From Nostocales cyanobacterium Centralia_MAG_434 (GTDB taxonomy: Bacteria; Cyanobacteriota; Cyanobacteriia; Cyanobacteriales; Nostocaceae): a stretch of DNA of 54,341 bases. Both the position numbers and the translations under genes were made by a program. The notes beneath the pieces were generated by a model. It did no database searches. It was not told where the DNA came from and saw only the letters and a list, made by a program, of their open reading frames with translations. Of the stretch, positions 31,101-41,472 are shown piece after piece. The DNA lies in NCBI GenBank assembly GCA_021324415.1, contig JAJPJF010000376.1:1-54341 (forward strand), read 5' to 3'. Each line of letters begins with the position of its first letter. Position 1 is the stretch's first letter.

Positions 31101-31150
31101 TGGACATTGGTTATTGGTCAAGCATGATTGGTTATGAGTCATGAGTCATT
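31094..31150. repeat. TCATTGG / TCATGAG repeats
   Basis: Imperfect copies of TCATTGG and two copies of ATGAGTC. The same words occur at 624-665. They create a false upstream start for the small membrane gene. Confidence 0.6.
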
Positions 31151-31200
31151 TGTTACGAAGGACAAAGAACAAATGACTCATCACAATAAACACATTGTCT

Positions 31201-34200
31201 TCAACCAGTATTTCTCATCCCGGCAGCAATACCATTAATAGTTAACAATGCGCCTCGTAGCAACTCGCCTTTGCTGTAACGAGAGTGGATAATCCCAGAA
31301 TTGGCGTTGGTTCGGGACTGGCGCAAGCGTTTGAGCAGAGAAATTTGGATAAAGCCTAGTGGTACAATTGTACCATTGCGTAACTGTACCGAGCGCTGTA
31401 ATACAGGATCGCCATCTAAAAGTCTTTGGTGATCGGTGATTTGCAAAACTAGATCCCGTGTCAAATAAAATTCATCAGCAATTTGTTCAAAAACTTTCTC
31501 AAAGCGGTCTTTGTCTTCGGGATTTGACAATTCACGAACGTATTGCTGCGCCATCTGTAAGTCTACTTTTGCCAGGGTCATTTCTGCCTTAGAAATGACC
31601 ATTTTGAAGAAGGGCCACTTGACGTAAAAATAGCGTAGCAGCTTCATGTGTTCTTCTGGTTCTGCGCTCACAAATTCTTGTAAAGCTGTGCCTAAACCAT
31701 ACCAAGAAGGCAATAAAAACCGGGTTTGTGTCCAGCTAAACACCCAAGGAATTGCTCGCAGACTACTTAAATCTTTCTTGCCAGAAGGACGACGCGCAGG
31801 ACGGGAACTAATTTGTAACTGACTAATTTCCTCGATGGGAGTCACTTGGTGGAAGAAGTCGATAAAATCAGGCTGTTCGTAAATTAAGGCGCGGTAGTGG
31901 GCACGCGCTCGCGCTGCTAGTTCTTCCATAATCTCATTCCAAGGTTCGATATCATCAAACCCAGTTCGCAGTAAACTAGCCTGAATGACAGCCGTTGTGA
32001 TGGTTTCGAGATTGTATAATGCCAGATCGCGCAAGGAGTATTTAGAGGCTAAAACTTCTCCTTGTTCGGTAATTTTGATCCGCCCATTAATACTGTGACC
32101 AGGCTGAGCCAAAATAGCCTCGTAAGATGGTCCACCGCCTCGTCCGACGGAACCACCACGTCCGTGGAAAATTCTCAAAGTCACGCCATATTTTTCGGCG
32201 ATCGCCTGGAGAGATTTTTGAGCTTTGTGAATTTCCCAGTTGCTACTTAAAAAACCAGAGTCTTTGTTGCTGTCAGAATACCCTAGCATCACCTCTTGGA
32301 GGTTAGGAGTTAGGGGAGATTGGGAAGTGACAGAAGGAGATGGTTGGCTGTTGAATGCCTCATAACCCCCAGCAAGAAGGGCACGATATAGAGGAAGTTC
32401 AAACAGCTGTTGCATGACGCTTCTTGAGCGTTGCAAATCTTCCACTGTTTCAAATAGAGGAATGACTAGAATGCTGCCAACAGCCGTACCTGGGTCATAA
32501 AGTCCTGCTTCTTTTGCCAACAACAACACTTCTAAGACGTCGCTGACTTCACGACACATACTAATGATGTATGTTTGACAGATATTTGCACCAAACTCTT
32601 GTTGTAGCGATCGCACCATTCTCATGGTTTCAATCACATCATTAGTTTTTTCTGAAAATGGCAGTTGTGCAGGAATGAGGGGACGACGGGTTTGCAATTC
32701 TCCTATGAGCCAACTGACTCGTTGAGACTCAGATAATTCGTTATAAGATTGGGGTAATATGCCCAAGTATTCCAAAATCTCATTAAGAGCGTCTGAATGA
32801 CGGGAGGATTCTTGGCGAATATCTAGTTGTGTCAAGTTAAAGCCAAAAATATCTACCTGACAGATAAGATTTTCTAATTCCTTACAGCTTAAACCTGTTT
32901 CTGTCAAGTTGCGTTCTATCAGCTTAAGTTCTGCTAAAAACTCTGCTCCTGAGCGATAAATTGGGGTAGTGTCTTTGAGTATTTCTCGTTTGGATAAAGC
33001 CAAATTGCGATCACGTGTATTTTCCAAACGCTTGAGCACATAAGACAGCTTCAGCCGATATGGTTCTTGCCGATACCGTAGAGCCAGTGCATCGTAAACT
33101 TCACTTAACTGAGACTGTTCCAGTTCTAGAGATTCCAGCAAATCTGGCAGAATATCACTCCAGTGCAACGACAAACTCAACAAGTTAATCAGCCGTTTTA
33201 CTGACTTGATATACTTTTCCAACACTATATTGCGTTGATAGCAAGCTGTCTGCCAAGTAATCTCCGGTGTGACTGATGGATTACCGTCTCTATCTGCACC
33301 AACCCAAGAGCCAAACTTACAGAAGTTTTTGCGTGGTGGCTCTAACCAGGGAAAAGTGCTTGCTAAACTGTGCTTGAGGCGTTTAAATAGATGAGGAATC
33401 GCATCAAACAAGACTTCTTGGAAATAGTGGAGAGCATAATCTACTTCATCCAATACAGAAGGCTTAAACTGGTGTAGCTCGTCAGTGCGCCACCATAAGC
33501 GGATCTCTTCTAGCAATTGCTCGCGTAATTCTGCTACTTCCCAAGAATTTCCATTAGGCGCACGTTTTTCGAAAATATCAAGTTGTTGTAAAAGTTTTAC
33601 GACTTGACGCTGTTTATCGCGGATAGTGTGGCGAACAATTTCTGTTGGATGCGCTGTGAAAACTAATTGCACATCTAGCTGTGCAATTAAGCGTTCAATT
33701 TGTTGAGGTGGTACGTTTAGTCTGTATAAATGAGGGAACAAAGCCGCAAAAGTACCTGTTTTTTTCTCATTCGAGTTTGCCAGCCAACTTTTTACCAGTA
33801 GGTCTGTTCCTAATCCGCTATTGAGAGAACCTTCAGTATCAGACAGTTGCTTTAGGGAACCACTACCTTGAGTAACCTGTGCGCCATGAGTCTCTCCCTC
33901 CACAGACGATTGACGTTGGATCTCGTTAAGACTGGACTGCCTAATCACCGCGCCATCTTCTGAGAAGATCTTTGGTACAGTTTCCCCAGGTCCTAATTCG
34001 GTGGTTGCCTCATAGCGAGTCATTTGCTGTCGTTGCTCGTAATCCTGCTCTATGATGTTAATCAATTGAAAATACAACGCGAAGGCACGAGCTGCTCCTA
34101 TGGCTTCATTGATATTCAGTTGTTCAATGACCTTGAACACGGAGGAGGCTTGGTCATTTATGGCTTGACCTTCTGGTGAGCAAAGATCCCGTAGTTGTCG

Positions 34201-34347
34201 CAGGAGATCCACCATCTTTTGACCACATTCTTGTCGGAGAACAGACTCCCACAATTCCTCCATAACCTGTAAGCGATGACGCAGAAATAAATCGGAGGCG
34301 GGGTAGATATTTACAGCCTGAGCATCAGAGTATAAAAGGGAACTCAT
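31201..34347 (-). CDS. ppc: Phosphoenolpyruvate carboxylase
   Basis: Adds bicarbonate to PEP to give oxaloacetate, feeding the TCA branch and amino-acid synthesis. The 1048 residues are long compared with E. coli (883) but normal for cyanobacteria. Motifs are [14 protein letters not shown] with the catalytic His, [40 protein letters not shown] and the C-terminal [11 protein letters not shown] ~70-residue low-complexity insertion near 140-200 and a short insert near [14 protein letters not shown] are loops. All active-site blocks are intact. Confidence 0.98.
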   Translation of the reverse strand: MSSLLYSDAQAVNIYPASDLFLRHRLQVMEELWESVLRQECGQKMVDLLRQLRDLCSPEGQAINDQASSVFKVIEQLNINEAIGAARAFALYFQLINIIEQDYEQRQQMTRYEATTELGPGETVPKIFSEDGAVIRQSSLNEIQRQSSVEGETHGAQVTQGSGSLKQLSDTEGSLNSGLGTDLLVKSWLANSNEKKTGTFAALFPHLYRLNVPPQQIERLIAQLDVQLVFTAHPTEIVRHTIRDKQRQVVKLLQQLDIFEKRAPNGNSWEVAELREQLLEEIRLWWRTDELHQFKPSVLDEVDYALHYFQEVLFDAIPHLFKRLKHSLASTFPWLEPPRKNFCKFGSWVGADRDGNPSVTPEITWQTACYQRNIVLEKYIKSVKRLINLLSLSLHWSDILPDLLESLELEQSQLSEVYDALALRYRQEPYRLKLSYVLKRLENTRDRNLALSKREILKDTTPIYRSGAEFLAELKLIERNLTETGLSCKELENLICQVDIFGFNLTQLDIRQESSRHSDALNEILEYLGILPQSYNELSESQRVSWLIGELQTRRPLIPAQLPFSEKTNDVIETMRMVRSLQQEFGANICQTYIISMCREVSDVLEVLLLAKEAGLYDPGTAVGSILVIPLFETVEDLQRSRSVMQQLFELPLYRALLAGGYEAFNSQPSPSVTSQSPLTPNLQEVMLGYSDSNKDSGFLSSNWEIHKAQKSLQAIAEKYGVTLRIFHGRGGSVGRGGGPSYEAILAQPGHSINGRIKITEQGEVLASKYSLRDLALYNLETITTAVIQASLLRTGFDDIEPWNEIMEELAARARAHYRALIYEQPDFIDFFHQVTPIEEISQLQISSRPARRPSGKKDLSSLRAIPWVFSWTQTRFLLPSWYGLGTALQEFVSAEPEEHMKLLRYFYVKWPFFKMVISKAEMTLAKVDLQMAQQYVRELSNPEDKDRFEKVFEQIADEFYLTRDLVLQITDHQRLLDGDPVLQRSVQLRNGTIVPLGFIQISLLKRLRQSRTNANSGIIHSRYSKGELLRGALLTINGIAAGMRNTG

Positions 34348-34452
34348 ATCATTGTGTTGTAGTAAATCCGATTACTGACTAGAATCCCTATAGTTGGTAC
34401 TTATCTGCTATGGAGATTACCACAGAATTTTTAGAGTTAAAAAGTATATTCC

Positions 34453-34689
34453 TTAACCACCGCTTAATTCATCATGATCTGGAAAGTCTAAGATAGGGAG
34501 ACGATCACCTCGAAACAATTCTTCACTAGCCTCGCCAATGGTTTGTAGGGTTTCTACGGTGGCTTTTTCTGCTAACAACAGCAGTAGGATAGACGCTGTA
34601 CCAACTTGCAAAAGGAAAGACCGAGGAATGGTAAACAAAACCATATTGACTCCAGCATCGGATAAAGGTTGGGAAGAAGCAGGTGGCAT
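34453..34689 (-). CDS. Hypothetical protein (78 aa)
   Basis: A short protein with one hydrophobic stretch (SFLLQVGTASILLLLLAEKA) and an acidic tail ending PILDFPDHDELSGG. Possibly membrane-associated. The start at 34689 (MPPASSQ) or at the internal Met16 are both possible. The family is unknown; it lies 105 bases upstream of ppc on the same strand. Confidence 0.5.
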   Translation of the reverse strand: MPPASSQPLSDAGVNMVLFTIPRSFLLQVGTASILLLLLAEKATVETLQTIGEASEELFRGDRLPILDFPDHDELSGG

Positions 34690-35029
34690 GGGTGATTTTT
34701 AGGTTTTTGAAGGATGATTGGAAACAGTGTTAAACAAGAGCAAACAAGACAATGAAGAAGCTGCCTACTGTACAAAACTATCTTTGCTGATTTTGCAAGA
34801 TCAGAAGATAACAAAAGTTTTAAAAAAAACTTCTTAGTATGATGGCTCTATGGTTCTAGTTTACAAGTTATTAGGGGATGAGCAATGGGCAATGAGCAAT
34901 CGAGAAGAACAGCCAGTTGTAGAGAAATCACCAATGATCTATGCTCTATTTTCCATCTCACATACCTCATGCCCTACAGTAGTCAACACATAATCCCCCA
35001 ACACTAGCTTCCTGTAAAGTCACCTTCCC
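34690..35029. other. 340-base intergenic gap
   Basis: I see no gene. It holds three GAGCAAT/GGGCAAT heptamers near 34878-34900 and A-rich sequence that presumably includes the promoters for the diverging genes on either side. Confidence 0.5.
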
Positions 35030-37972
35030 ATGAAAACAATCTTACCAGACAGTCAGCAATCTCTAGTTCAATGGGTAAGCCAAGCAACAGGGATTAGCAC
35101 GTTCGGGGTAAAAGTCCGGTTACAAGGTAACAACCTACATATTCTTTGTGAAGGTTTAGAATGTCCTCAACGATGGCGAACTCTCTCTGACTTGTTGCGA
35201 GCTCTACAGCAAACAAACTTAGATATCCTCACAAGCACTGGTCAAGTTTCAATATATCAGGTATTTGTCTACGGTCGCAAAAAAGGCGAAAATCGACCCA
35301 AATGGTGCCATCGGGTTTACCTAAATCAACTAGACCGTCATCTGGAGCAGGTACAAAGTGCTCTCATAAAAGACGCTAAAAAACCAAGACTCACTGGTGG
35401 TGCTCTGATTGTGTCTAATGAAAGTTTAGCACGTCAGGGTGATCCAAATGCGATCGCTCACTATCTCAGTGAAACATTAAGCACCTTAGGTGTGTCAGTA
35501 AATGTTCAGGTCAAAAAGCAACAGCCAACTGTCAACAATCAAGATATTCAAAGTCGCCTGTGGATTTTTTGTCAGTCTAGTTATAGTCCTGACCCCTCAC
35601 TAATTGCCGATGTGATAGCCAAAAAGTTACGTGAACTTAAGCTTTCTGGCTACCAAGATGCAGTGATTGCTTCTCAAGTTAATGGAGAAAATACACCTGA
35701 TTGGCTGCTGCGGATAGATTTAACACCACCAGAGGTCATGCTCAAAGAATGGGCACGCTGGGGAGATCTACAAGCAATTGCCCGGTTATTAACAGAAGCA
35801 TTGTTAGAGTCAAAAGTGGCAGTAGAAACGACTCTCAAAGAATCAACGCTACATATATTTTGTACTCCTGCTTTTGACTTTTTAGGAAATGCTCCAGCGC
35901 CAGATAAGGCATTGTGCTTGAAGGTTATCACACCCCTGTTACAATTCATTGCTCCTCAAGGTATTGTTCAAGCCACGGTGTACGGTCAAAAAACAGGTGA
36001 TGTCCAACCAGCTTGGATTGATTGGCTGTTTTTACCTGCTAGCGAACATCCAGCTTTGGTAACAACACCTTTGGAATTAGCAGTTTCTGGTGACGAAGGT
36101 GCACTCATTTTTTTACTTGAGCGCTTACTTAACCCCAACCTAGATTCACGTCTGATGACAGGAGGTATTCGCGTACTCCTGCTACGCAGAGGGGATTTAT
36201 TACACATTATGTGTGATGCTCCTATTTGTCCTGGACGTAGACAAGTTGCACCCAAAGTTATTGATTTTGTGAGCCAATTAAAAATTTCAGAGATTAAGGG
36301 AGTGCGTGTCTATGGTCGTCGTGCTGGCAATAAAGAACCTTTTTGGCATGACGGCATTGATTTTGAGCAGCGACAGCAGCTAGTATCAGATGCTACTCCA
36401 GAATTTGCCGCTACTTCTGCTTACATTCGTGAACTTTTGCCCTCTGAAAATAGTGAACCTGTGCTGCGTTCCGACGTCACTCCTGAAGAAATTCACACTT
36501 TTGTCTTGGAAGTGGCTCAAGATTGGAGGACAAAAGTCAGAAACTTTCTTTTAGGAACACAGCTATTTGTTGACACTCAGCAGCCATCAGCACCAATCCC
36601 TAATCATCAAGGTCGTTTGATTGCTTTAGTCTGGGGAGCGTTGGGTTTATTACTCACCTTACAAACCGATTGGGTATTGGGCAAATTGCTAACTAAAACT
36701 ACGGGTCCAACACCAACAATTGAAAGTGTTTTACCCAATTCATCGAGAGCAAAAAGCACATTGGTGCCGCATTCTTCTCTGGCAAAATCCTCTACTGGTA
36801 AAAGTTTTGTCTTCAATGCTTCCGAGTTTACACAAATAGATGACAGCCAAATAACAGATTTGAAAGCTGCCCCCCTTAAGCAAAAAGCAACTTCAACTGC
36901 CATTCTTTTAGCAGCAAGAGCACAGATACCAAGTTTTAATACCAGACAGTTAGAAGAGCAACTAGCATTATATAAACAGCGTCTTTTGACACGGGGTAAA
37001 CCACCAAATGTTTTGATTATTGGCTCCTCTCGGGCGCTAAGAGGAATAGATCCAGCAGAACTGTCACAAACTTTAGCAACTCAGGGTTATTCAAATGTTG
37101 ACGTGTTTAATTTTGGTATTAATGGTGCAACCGCTCAAGTCGTAGATTTTGTTCTTCGCCAAGTTCTCAAACCATCGGAATTACCGAAACTTATTCTTTG
37201 GGGTGACGGTTCCCGTGCTTTTAATAATGGTCGGGAAGATATTACGTTTAAAGCGATCGCTGCATCACAAGGCTATAAACAACTTTCACCAAAAGCACCC
37301 TCAACAGCCAGTCATGTTGGTGTCTCAAGTTCAGTACAGACACCAGGTGACGAAAAAACAAATAGCTATCAACGTTTTAACCATTTATTAAACACAGCAT
37401 TGGCTACTGTTTCAGCTACTTATCAACACCGCGACAATCTCAAGAATCTATTGAACCAAAAACTAAAATCTTGGTCCATAATTGGCAATGACTCCCCAGC
37501 AGTTCACACAAAAGCAAATTTAGAAACCGATACTTCCACAGATGCTGTTGACTTTGATGGGTTTTTGCCTTTGTCTATCCGCTTTCAACCGGAAATATAT
37601 TACCAAAAACATCCCAAAGTCAGTGGAGATTACGACAACGATTATAAAGATTTTCAACTTACAGGGGAGCAAGATGCCGCATTGCACTCAATTATTGAGT
37701 TTGCTCAATCTCAGAAAATTTCTCTAGTTTTTGTCAATTTGCCCCTCACTGCCGACTATCTAGATCCAGTCCGCTCCAAATATGAGCAAGAATTTCAAGA
37801 CTATATATTGCGTCTAGCTAACCAACCAAACTTTATTTATAGAGATCTTAGCCAACTATGGCCCAAAGCCAATGACTACTTTTCTGACCCCAGCCACCTG
37901 AACCGCTACGGTGCCTATAAAGTCTCGCAAAAACTAGCCAATGACCCAATGATTCCATGGCCAAGCAAATAG
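35030..37972 (+). CDS. SGNH/DUF1574-type protein with four N-terminal modules
   Basis: A 980-residue protein. Residues 1-100, 138-232, 245-335 and 355-445 are four copies of one module. Each has a hydrophobic core strand with a CxG/C pattern (LHILCEG, LWIFCQS, LHIFCTP, LHIMCDA) and ends in a Q/GR-xG-xx-P-W motif (YGRKKGENRPKW, YGQKTGDVQPAW, YGRRAGNKEPFW). A single transmembrane helix follows at about 529-546. The C-terminal domain has GSSRA with Ser666 and SDPSHL with Asp953 and His956, the triad pattern of SGNH-type acyl-transfer or esterase domains. The next gene is an MBOAT protein, so I infer an O-acetylation role. Confidence 0.78.
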   Translation: MKTILPDSQQSLVQWVSQATGISTFGVKVRLQGNNLHILCEGLECPQRWRTLSDLLRALQQTNLDILTSTGQVSIYQVFVYGRKKGENRPKWCHRVYLNQLDRHLEQVQSALIKDAKKPRLTGGALIVSNESLARQGDPNAIAHYLSETLSTLGVSVNVQVKKQQPTVNNQDIQSRLWIFCQSSYSPDPSLIADVIAKKLRELKLSGYQDAVIASQVNGENTPDWLLRIDLTPPEVMLKEWARWGDLQAIARLLTEALLESKVAVETTLKESTLHIFCTPAFDFLGNAPAPDKALCLKVITPLLQFIAPQGIVQATVYGQKTGDVQPAWIDWLFLPASEHPALVTTPLELAVSGDEGALIFLLERLLNPNLDSRLMTGGIRVLLLRRGDLLHIMCDAPICPGRRQVAPKVIDFVSQLKISEIKGVRVYGRRAGNKEPFWHDGIDFEQRQQLVSDATPEFAATSAYIRELLPSENSEPVLRSDVTPEEIHTFVLEVAQDWRTKVRNFLLGTQLFVDTQQPSAPIPNHQGRLIALVWGALGLLLTLQTDWVLGKLLTKTTGPTPTIESVLPNSSRAKSTLVPHSSLAKSSTGKSFVFNASEFTQIDDSQITDLKAAPLKQKATSTAILLAARAQIPSFNTRQLEEQLALYKQRLLTRGKPPNVLIIGSSRALRGIDPAELSQTLATQGYSNVDVFNFGINGATAQVVDFVLRQVLKPSELPKLILWGDGSRAFNNGREDITFKAIAASQGYKQLSPKAPSTASHVGVSSSVQTPGDEKTNSYQRFNHLLNTALATVSATYQHRDNLKNLLNQKLKSWSIIGNDSPAVHTKANLETDTSTDAVDFDGFLPLSIRFQPEIYYQKHPKVSGDYDNDYKDFQLTGEQDAALHSIIEFAQSQKISLVFVNLPLTADYLDPVRSKYEQEFQDYILRLANQPNFIYRDLSQLWPKANDYFSDPSHLNRYGAYKVSQKLANDPMIPWPSK

Positions 37973-37983
37973 GAGGAGGGAAG

Positions 37984-38005
37984 GGGGCATGGGGCATGGG
38001 GCATA
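37984..38005. repeat. GGGGCAT heptamers
   Basis: Three tandem copies between the SGNH-type gene and the MBOAT gene; same family as 16865-16918. Confidence 0.75.
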
Positions 38006-38064
38006 GGTATAAACAGAGATTTCTTCCCTACCCTATTCTTAACTCCTAACTCTCCTGAAAACAC

Positions 38065-39567
38065 ATGGAATTCATATCAATTGTTTACGGTCTGTTCTTA
38101 CTTAGTGTGTTAGGAATTTACTGGTCACTAGCACAACAGAAGTTACAACTATGGACACTACTGTTTGCGAGTTTAGTGTTTTATGGCTCTTTGCAAGTGC
38201 AGTATATTCCGCTGCTATTGGTGCTCATTTATGTCAACTTTCGATTGGGGTCGGAGATGGGAGAAAACACCTCACTCAAAGACTCTTTACAAGATGGAGA
38301 TATTGCTGATGAAGAGTGGCAGTTTACTCAAGCTGATTGGAATCTTCGCCGATTGAAGCTGTTATGGGTAGGGGTAATTTTAAATATTTTGTTGCTTTTG
38401 GGTTTCAAGTATTTCCTACCTGTATTCAATTTTCTTTTTAAAACGAACCAAACAGACTCAGCTATTAGTTCTTTTAAAATAATTGCTCCTTTAGGAATTT
38501 CATTTTTTACCTTTGAGTGCATTGCCTATTTAGTGGATGTTTATCGCGGTGCACCACCTGCAAATGAACTCCTAAAATTTGCAGCATACAAATTTTTCTT
38601 TGCCAAGCTCATTTCAGGTCCAATCACTCGTTACCACAATTTAGCTGGTCAATTTAATAATCTGCGCTTGCCCACTGCGGAGATCGTAGCAGAGGGGCTA
38701 TGGCTGATTGCTAGAGGTGCAGTCAAAAAAGGTATTTTTGCAGACCATTTGGGAGTGTTTGTTGATTTGTGTTTTGGTAACCTACAACGAGCAGGTAGTG
38801 TTGATCTCTGGCTAGCAACATTTGCCTATGGTTTACAGTTGTATTTAGATTTCAGCGGTTACGTAGACATCGCTCGTGGTAGTGCTTTGCTGTTTGGCTT
38901 AATTTTGCCAGAAAACTTTGATTTTCCCTACTTCAGTACTAGCATCAGTGACTTCTGGCGACGTTGGCACATGACTCTGGGGGATTGGCTACGTAACTAC
39001 TTATATTTCCCGTTGGGAGGTTCCCGCAAAGGGTTAGACCGCACTTGCCTAAATTTAATCATTGTGATGCTCATTGCGGGTATTTGGCATGGAGCAGCAT
39101 TAGGTTTTTTAGTTTGGGGCGCGTTACATGGTTTAGCCTTAGCCATACATCGACTTACTGATGCTTTGAGTCATAGCTTTGAGGATTTAGAAAACTTTTG
39201 GAAAAGCCCCTTAGGCATAATTTTGGCGTGGCTACTCACACAACTGATGGTTTTTACATCTTGGATTTGGTTCCGCTTACCAAATCTCCAAGACTCCTCT
39301 TATGTCATTGAACATCTTTGGGGTCATTCTGCCGATGTCCAATTTGTGCAAAAAGTCTATGTTGAAGCTCTCAATATTAGTCAGTCTCAAATGGCTATAT
39401 TACTGAGTGCTTTAGCCTTTTTCATGGCTGTATTGTATACCCTAAACAGAACTCTAAAATTACAATTTCACTGGTCTTTAAAGCTAGTATTTGTACCTAT
39501 GTTCCTCTACTGTGTTTGGTTACTGGCTCCTGAAGGAAGCTTGCCTTACATTTATTTTGATTTTTAA
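38065..39567 (+). CDS. MBOAT-family O-acyltransferase
   Basis: A 500-residue polytopic membrane protein with about ten hydrophobic helices. The MBOAT active site is AGIWHGAALGFLVWG with catalytic His342, and the second conserved His is His355 in ALHGLAL. Other hallmarks are FLGISFFTFECIAYLVDVYRG-like sequence (PLGISFFTFE) and FWRRWHMTLGDWLRNYLYFP. Relatives such as AlgI and DltB move acyl groups across the membrane for exopolysaccharide acetylation. With the upstream SGNH-type gene (92-base gap) it makes a plausible transfer pair for a surface glycan. Confidence 0.93.
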   Translation: MEFISIVYGLFLLSVLGIYWSLAQQKLQLWTLLFASLVFYGSLQVQYIPLLLVLIYVNFRLGSEMGENTSLKDSLQDGDIADEEWQFTQADWNLRRLKLLWVGVILNILLLLGFKYFLPVFNFLFKTNQTDSAISSFKIIAPLGISFFTFECIAYLVDVYRGAPPANELLKFAAYKFFFAKLISGPITRYHNLAGQFNNLRLPTAEIVAEGLWLIARGAVKKGIFADHLGVFVDLCFGNLQRAGSVDLWLATFAYGLQLYLDFSGYVDIARGSALLFGLILPENFDFPYFSTSISDFWRRWHMTLGDWLRNYLYFPLGGSRKGLDRTCLNLIIVMLIAGIWHGAALGFLVWGALHGLALAIHRLTDALSHSFEDLENFWKSPLGIILAWLLTQLMVFTSWIWFRLPNLQDSSYVIEHLWGHSADVQFVQKVYVEALNISQSQMAILLSALAFFMAVLYTLNRTLKLQFHWSLKLVFVPMFLYCVWLLAPEGSLPYIYFDF

Positions 39568-40326
39568 TCACTTGAGCAGTTAAGAAGGGTGTGGGGTGTA
39601 GGGTATGGGGTGTAGGGTATCCCCATCAATGAATTGAGGGAATTTCATTCATGAATAATTTTTTTGTTTTCTCCATAATAAATTCAGGGGTTTTCAAGCA
39701 GCTTGGGTGTAGAGTAGGGTGTTCATTTTCTTGAAGAATTTCTTTTTACCCCTACACCCCACACCCTACCACCTACACCCGTTTTCTCGGTAAAAAATAA
39801 AGCATCATAAAGGAATGTTAACAATTGCTGCAACTCTGGTAGATATACAATCATTTCTGTAAAGAAGTGTATATAAAATTTGCTCCATTCACAGTCTAAG
39901 GGCATGTTGTTTATAACAAAAAAGCTTGATTTTTCAGCCTGTTATCATCATTAAGCTAACTAAATAAAAGTTAAGAACCAATTAGAGTGCATTAGCAATG
40001 TTTAACTCACCATAATGAGTGCTTGCATTACGTTACGCCCCATAGCACATACATATATTGATGATTCCTGCGATTGAGCCTCTTATTAAGAACTCTTGAG
40101 GCATGTAAAGTGTAGACAATAAAAATTAATCAAAATATATTGAACAAGACCCAAGAATTAATGTAGAACCTAATAATAAGGAGTCAGCATAAAGTTTATT
40201 CTTTTTGCTACACCTTTTCCCTAATACTTAAAAACAAAAACCTACGTAAAACCTCGGCTATTGTCTATGGTTGAGATTTTGTAGGTTTGTGTTGTGCACT
40301 TTTAGAACCTTATAAACAAAACAACC
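39568..40326. other. 759-base spacer upstream of psbA
   Basis: No gene seen. It holds a 17-bp perfect inverted repeat (39587-39603 and 39750-39766) made of GGGTGTGGGG-type heptamers, AT-rich DNA, and the psbA promoter and leader. I could not assign a confident -35/-10 pair. Confidence 0.5.
40231..40293 (+). promoter_or_regulatory. Long hairpin in the psbA 5' leader
   Basis: AAACCTAC pairs with GTAGGTTT (8 bp). Inside it AAAACCTC pairs with GAGATTTT (one mismatch) around a ~17-base loop. It ends about 35 bases before the psbA ATG and lies in the expected 5' untranslated region. No ribosome site is visible between it and the ATG. Confidence 0.5.
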
Positions 40327-41409
40327 ATGTCCACAACTTTAAGAACACGCGCAAGCGCTAATGTGTGGGATCGGTTCTGTGAATGGATTACTAGCACTGA
40401 AAATCGGCTATATGTAGGCTGGTTCGGTGTATTAATGATTCCAACACTGTTATCGGCAACTATCTGTTTCATCATTGCATTCATCGCTGCTCCACCAGTA
40501 GACATTGATGGTATTCGCGAACCAGTTGCTGGTTCTTTGATTTACGGTAACAACATTATCTCTGGTGCAGTTGTTCCTTCATCTAATGCTATTGGGTTAC
40601 ACCTTTACCCAATTTGGGAAGCAGCATCGCTCGATGAATGGCTATACAATGGTGGGCCATATCAGCTCGTTGTGTTTCATTTCCTCATTGGTATTTTCTG
40701 CTGGCTTGGCCGGCAATGGGAACTAAGCTACCGATTGGGAATGCGTCCTTGGATTTGCGTAGCTTACTCTGCTCCTGTAGCAGCAGCTACTTCTGTTTTC
40801 CTAATTTATCCAATCGGACAAGGTAGCTTCTCTGACGGAATGCCTCTTGGTATTAGTGGCACGTTCAACTTCATGTTCGTGTTCCAAGCTGAACACAACA
40901 TTCTGATGCACCCTTTCCACCAATTAGGTGTTGCAGGTGTATTCGGTGGTTCCTTGTTCAGTGCAATGCATGGTTCATTGGTGACTTCATCATTGGTCCG
41001 TGAAACAACTGAAACCGAGTCCCAAAACTACGGTTACAAATTTGGTCAAGAACAAGAAACCTACAACATCGTAGCAGCACACGGCTACTTCGGTCGCTTG
41101 ATCTTCCAATATGCATCATTCAACAACAGCCGTAGCTTGCACTTCTTCTTAGCTGCTTGGCCTGTCGTTTGTATCTGGTTCACCGCACTGGGCATTAGCA
41201 CCATGGCGTTTAACCTCAACGGTTTTAACTTCAATCAATCTGTGCTTGATTCTCAAGGTCGAGTTGTTAATACCTGGGCAGACGTCCTTAACCGCGCCAA
41301 CCTAGGTATGGAAGTGATGCACGAGCGCAATGCTCACAACTTCCCCCTTGACTTAGCATCTGGCAATGAAGCTCCTGTTGCTTTAACCGCTCCAGCTATT
41401 CAAGGTTAA
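40327..41409 (+). CDS. psbA: Photosystem II D1 protein (variant residues)
   Basis: The 360-residue reaction-centre protein that carries the Mn4CaO5 ligands and QB site. Asp170, Glu189, His332, Glu333, Asp342 and Ala344 (C-terminal processing site) are all present, as are Tyr161, His190, His198, His215 and His272, so it should be catalytically competent. Gln130 marks the low-light-type form. Gly80, Phe158 and Thr286 exclude the D1' form. Trp126, Leu93, Gln199 and Cys282 differ from the canonical Tyr, Phe, Met and Gly. This may be one member of a psbA family in this genome. Confidence 0.96.
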   Translation: MSTTLRTRASANVWDRFCEWITSTENRLYVGWFGVLMIPTLLSATICFIIAFIAAPPVDIDGIREPVAGSLIYGNNIISGAVVPSSNAIGLHLYPIWEAASLDEWLYNGGPYQLVVFHFLIGIFCWLGRQWELSYRLGMRPWICVAYSAPVAAATSVFLIYPIGQGSFSDGMPLGISGTFNFMFVFQAEHNILMHPFHQLGVAGVFGGSLFSAMHGSLVTSSLVRETTETESQNYGYKFGQEQETYNIVAAHGYFGRLIFQYASFNNSRSLHFFLAAWPVVCIWFTALGISTMAFNLNGFNFNQSVLDSQGRVVNTWADVLNRANLGMEVMHERNAHNFPLDLASGNEAPVALTAPAIQG

Positions 41410-41442
41410 TTCTTGAATCTGAAATCTAAGTAAATTGAAAAG

Positions 41443-41472
41443 CGCCCTCTTTAAACAAGGGGGCGTTTTTTT
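41443..41472. terminator. psbA / MFS bidirectional terminator
   Basis: CGCCCTC pairs with GGGGGCG (one G-T), with AAAA before and TTTTTTT after. It sits between two convergent genes and overlaps the MFS stop codon. Confidence 0.8.

Noticed and set aside
40327-41409. Sentinel (rogue) D1 or chlorophyll f synthase
   Set aside because: All Mn-cluster ligands, including Asp170, Glu189, His332 and Asp342, are present, which those forms lack.
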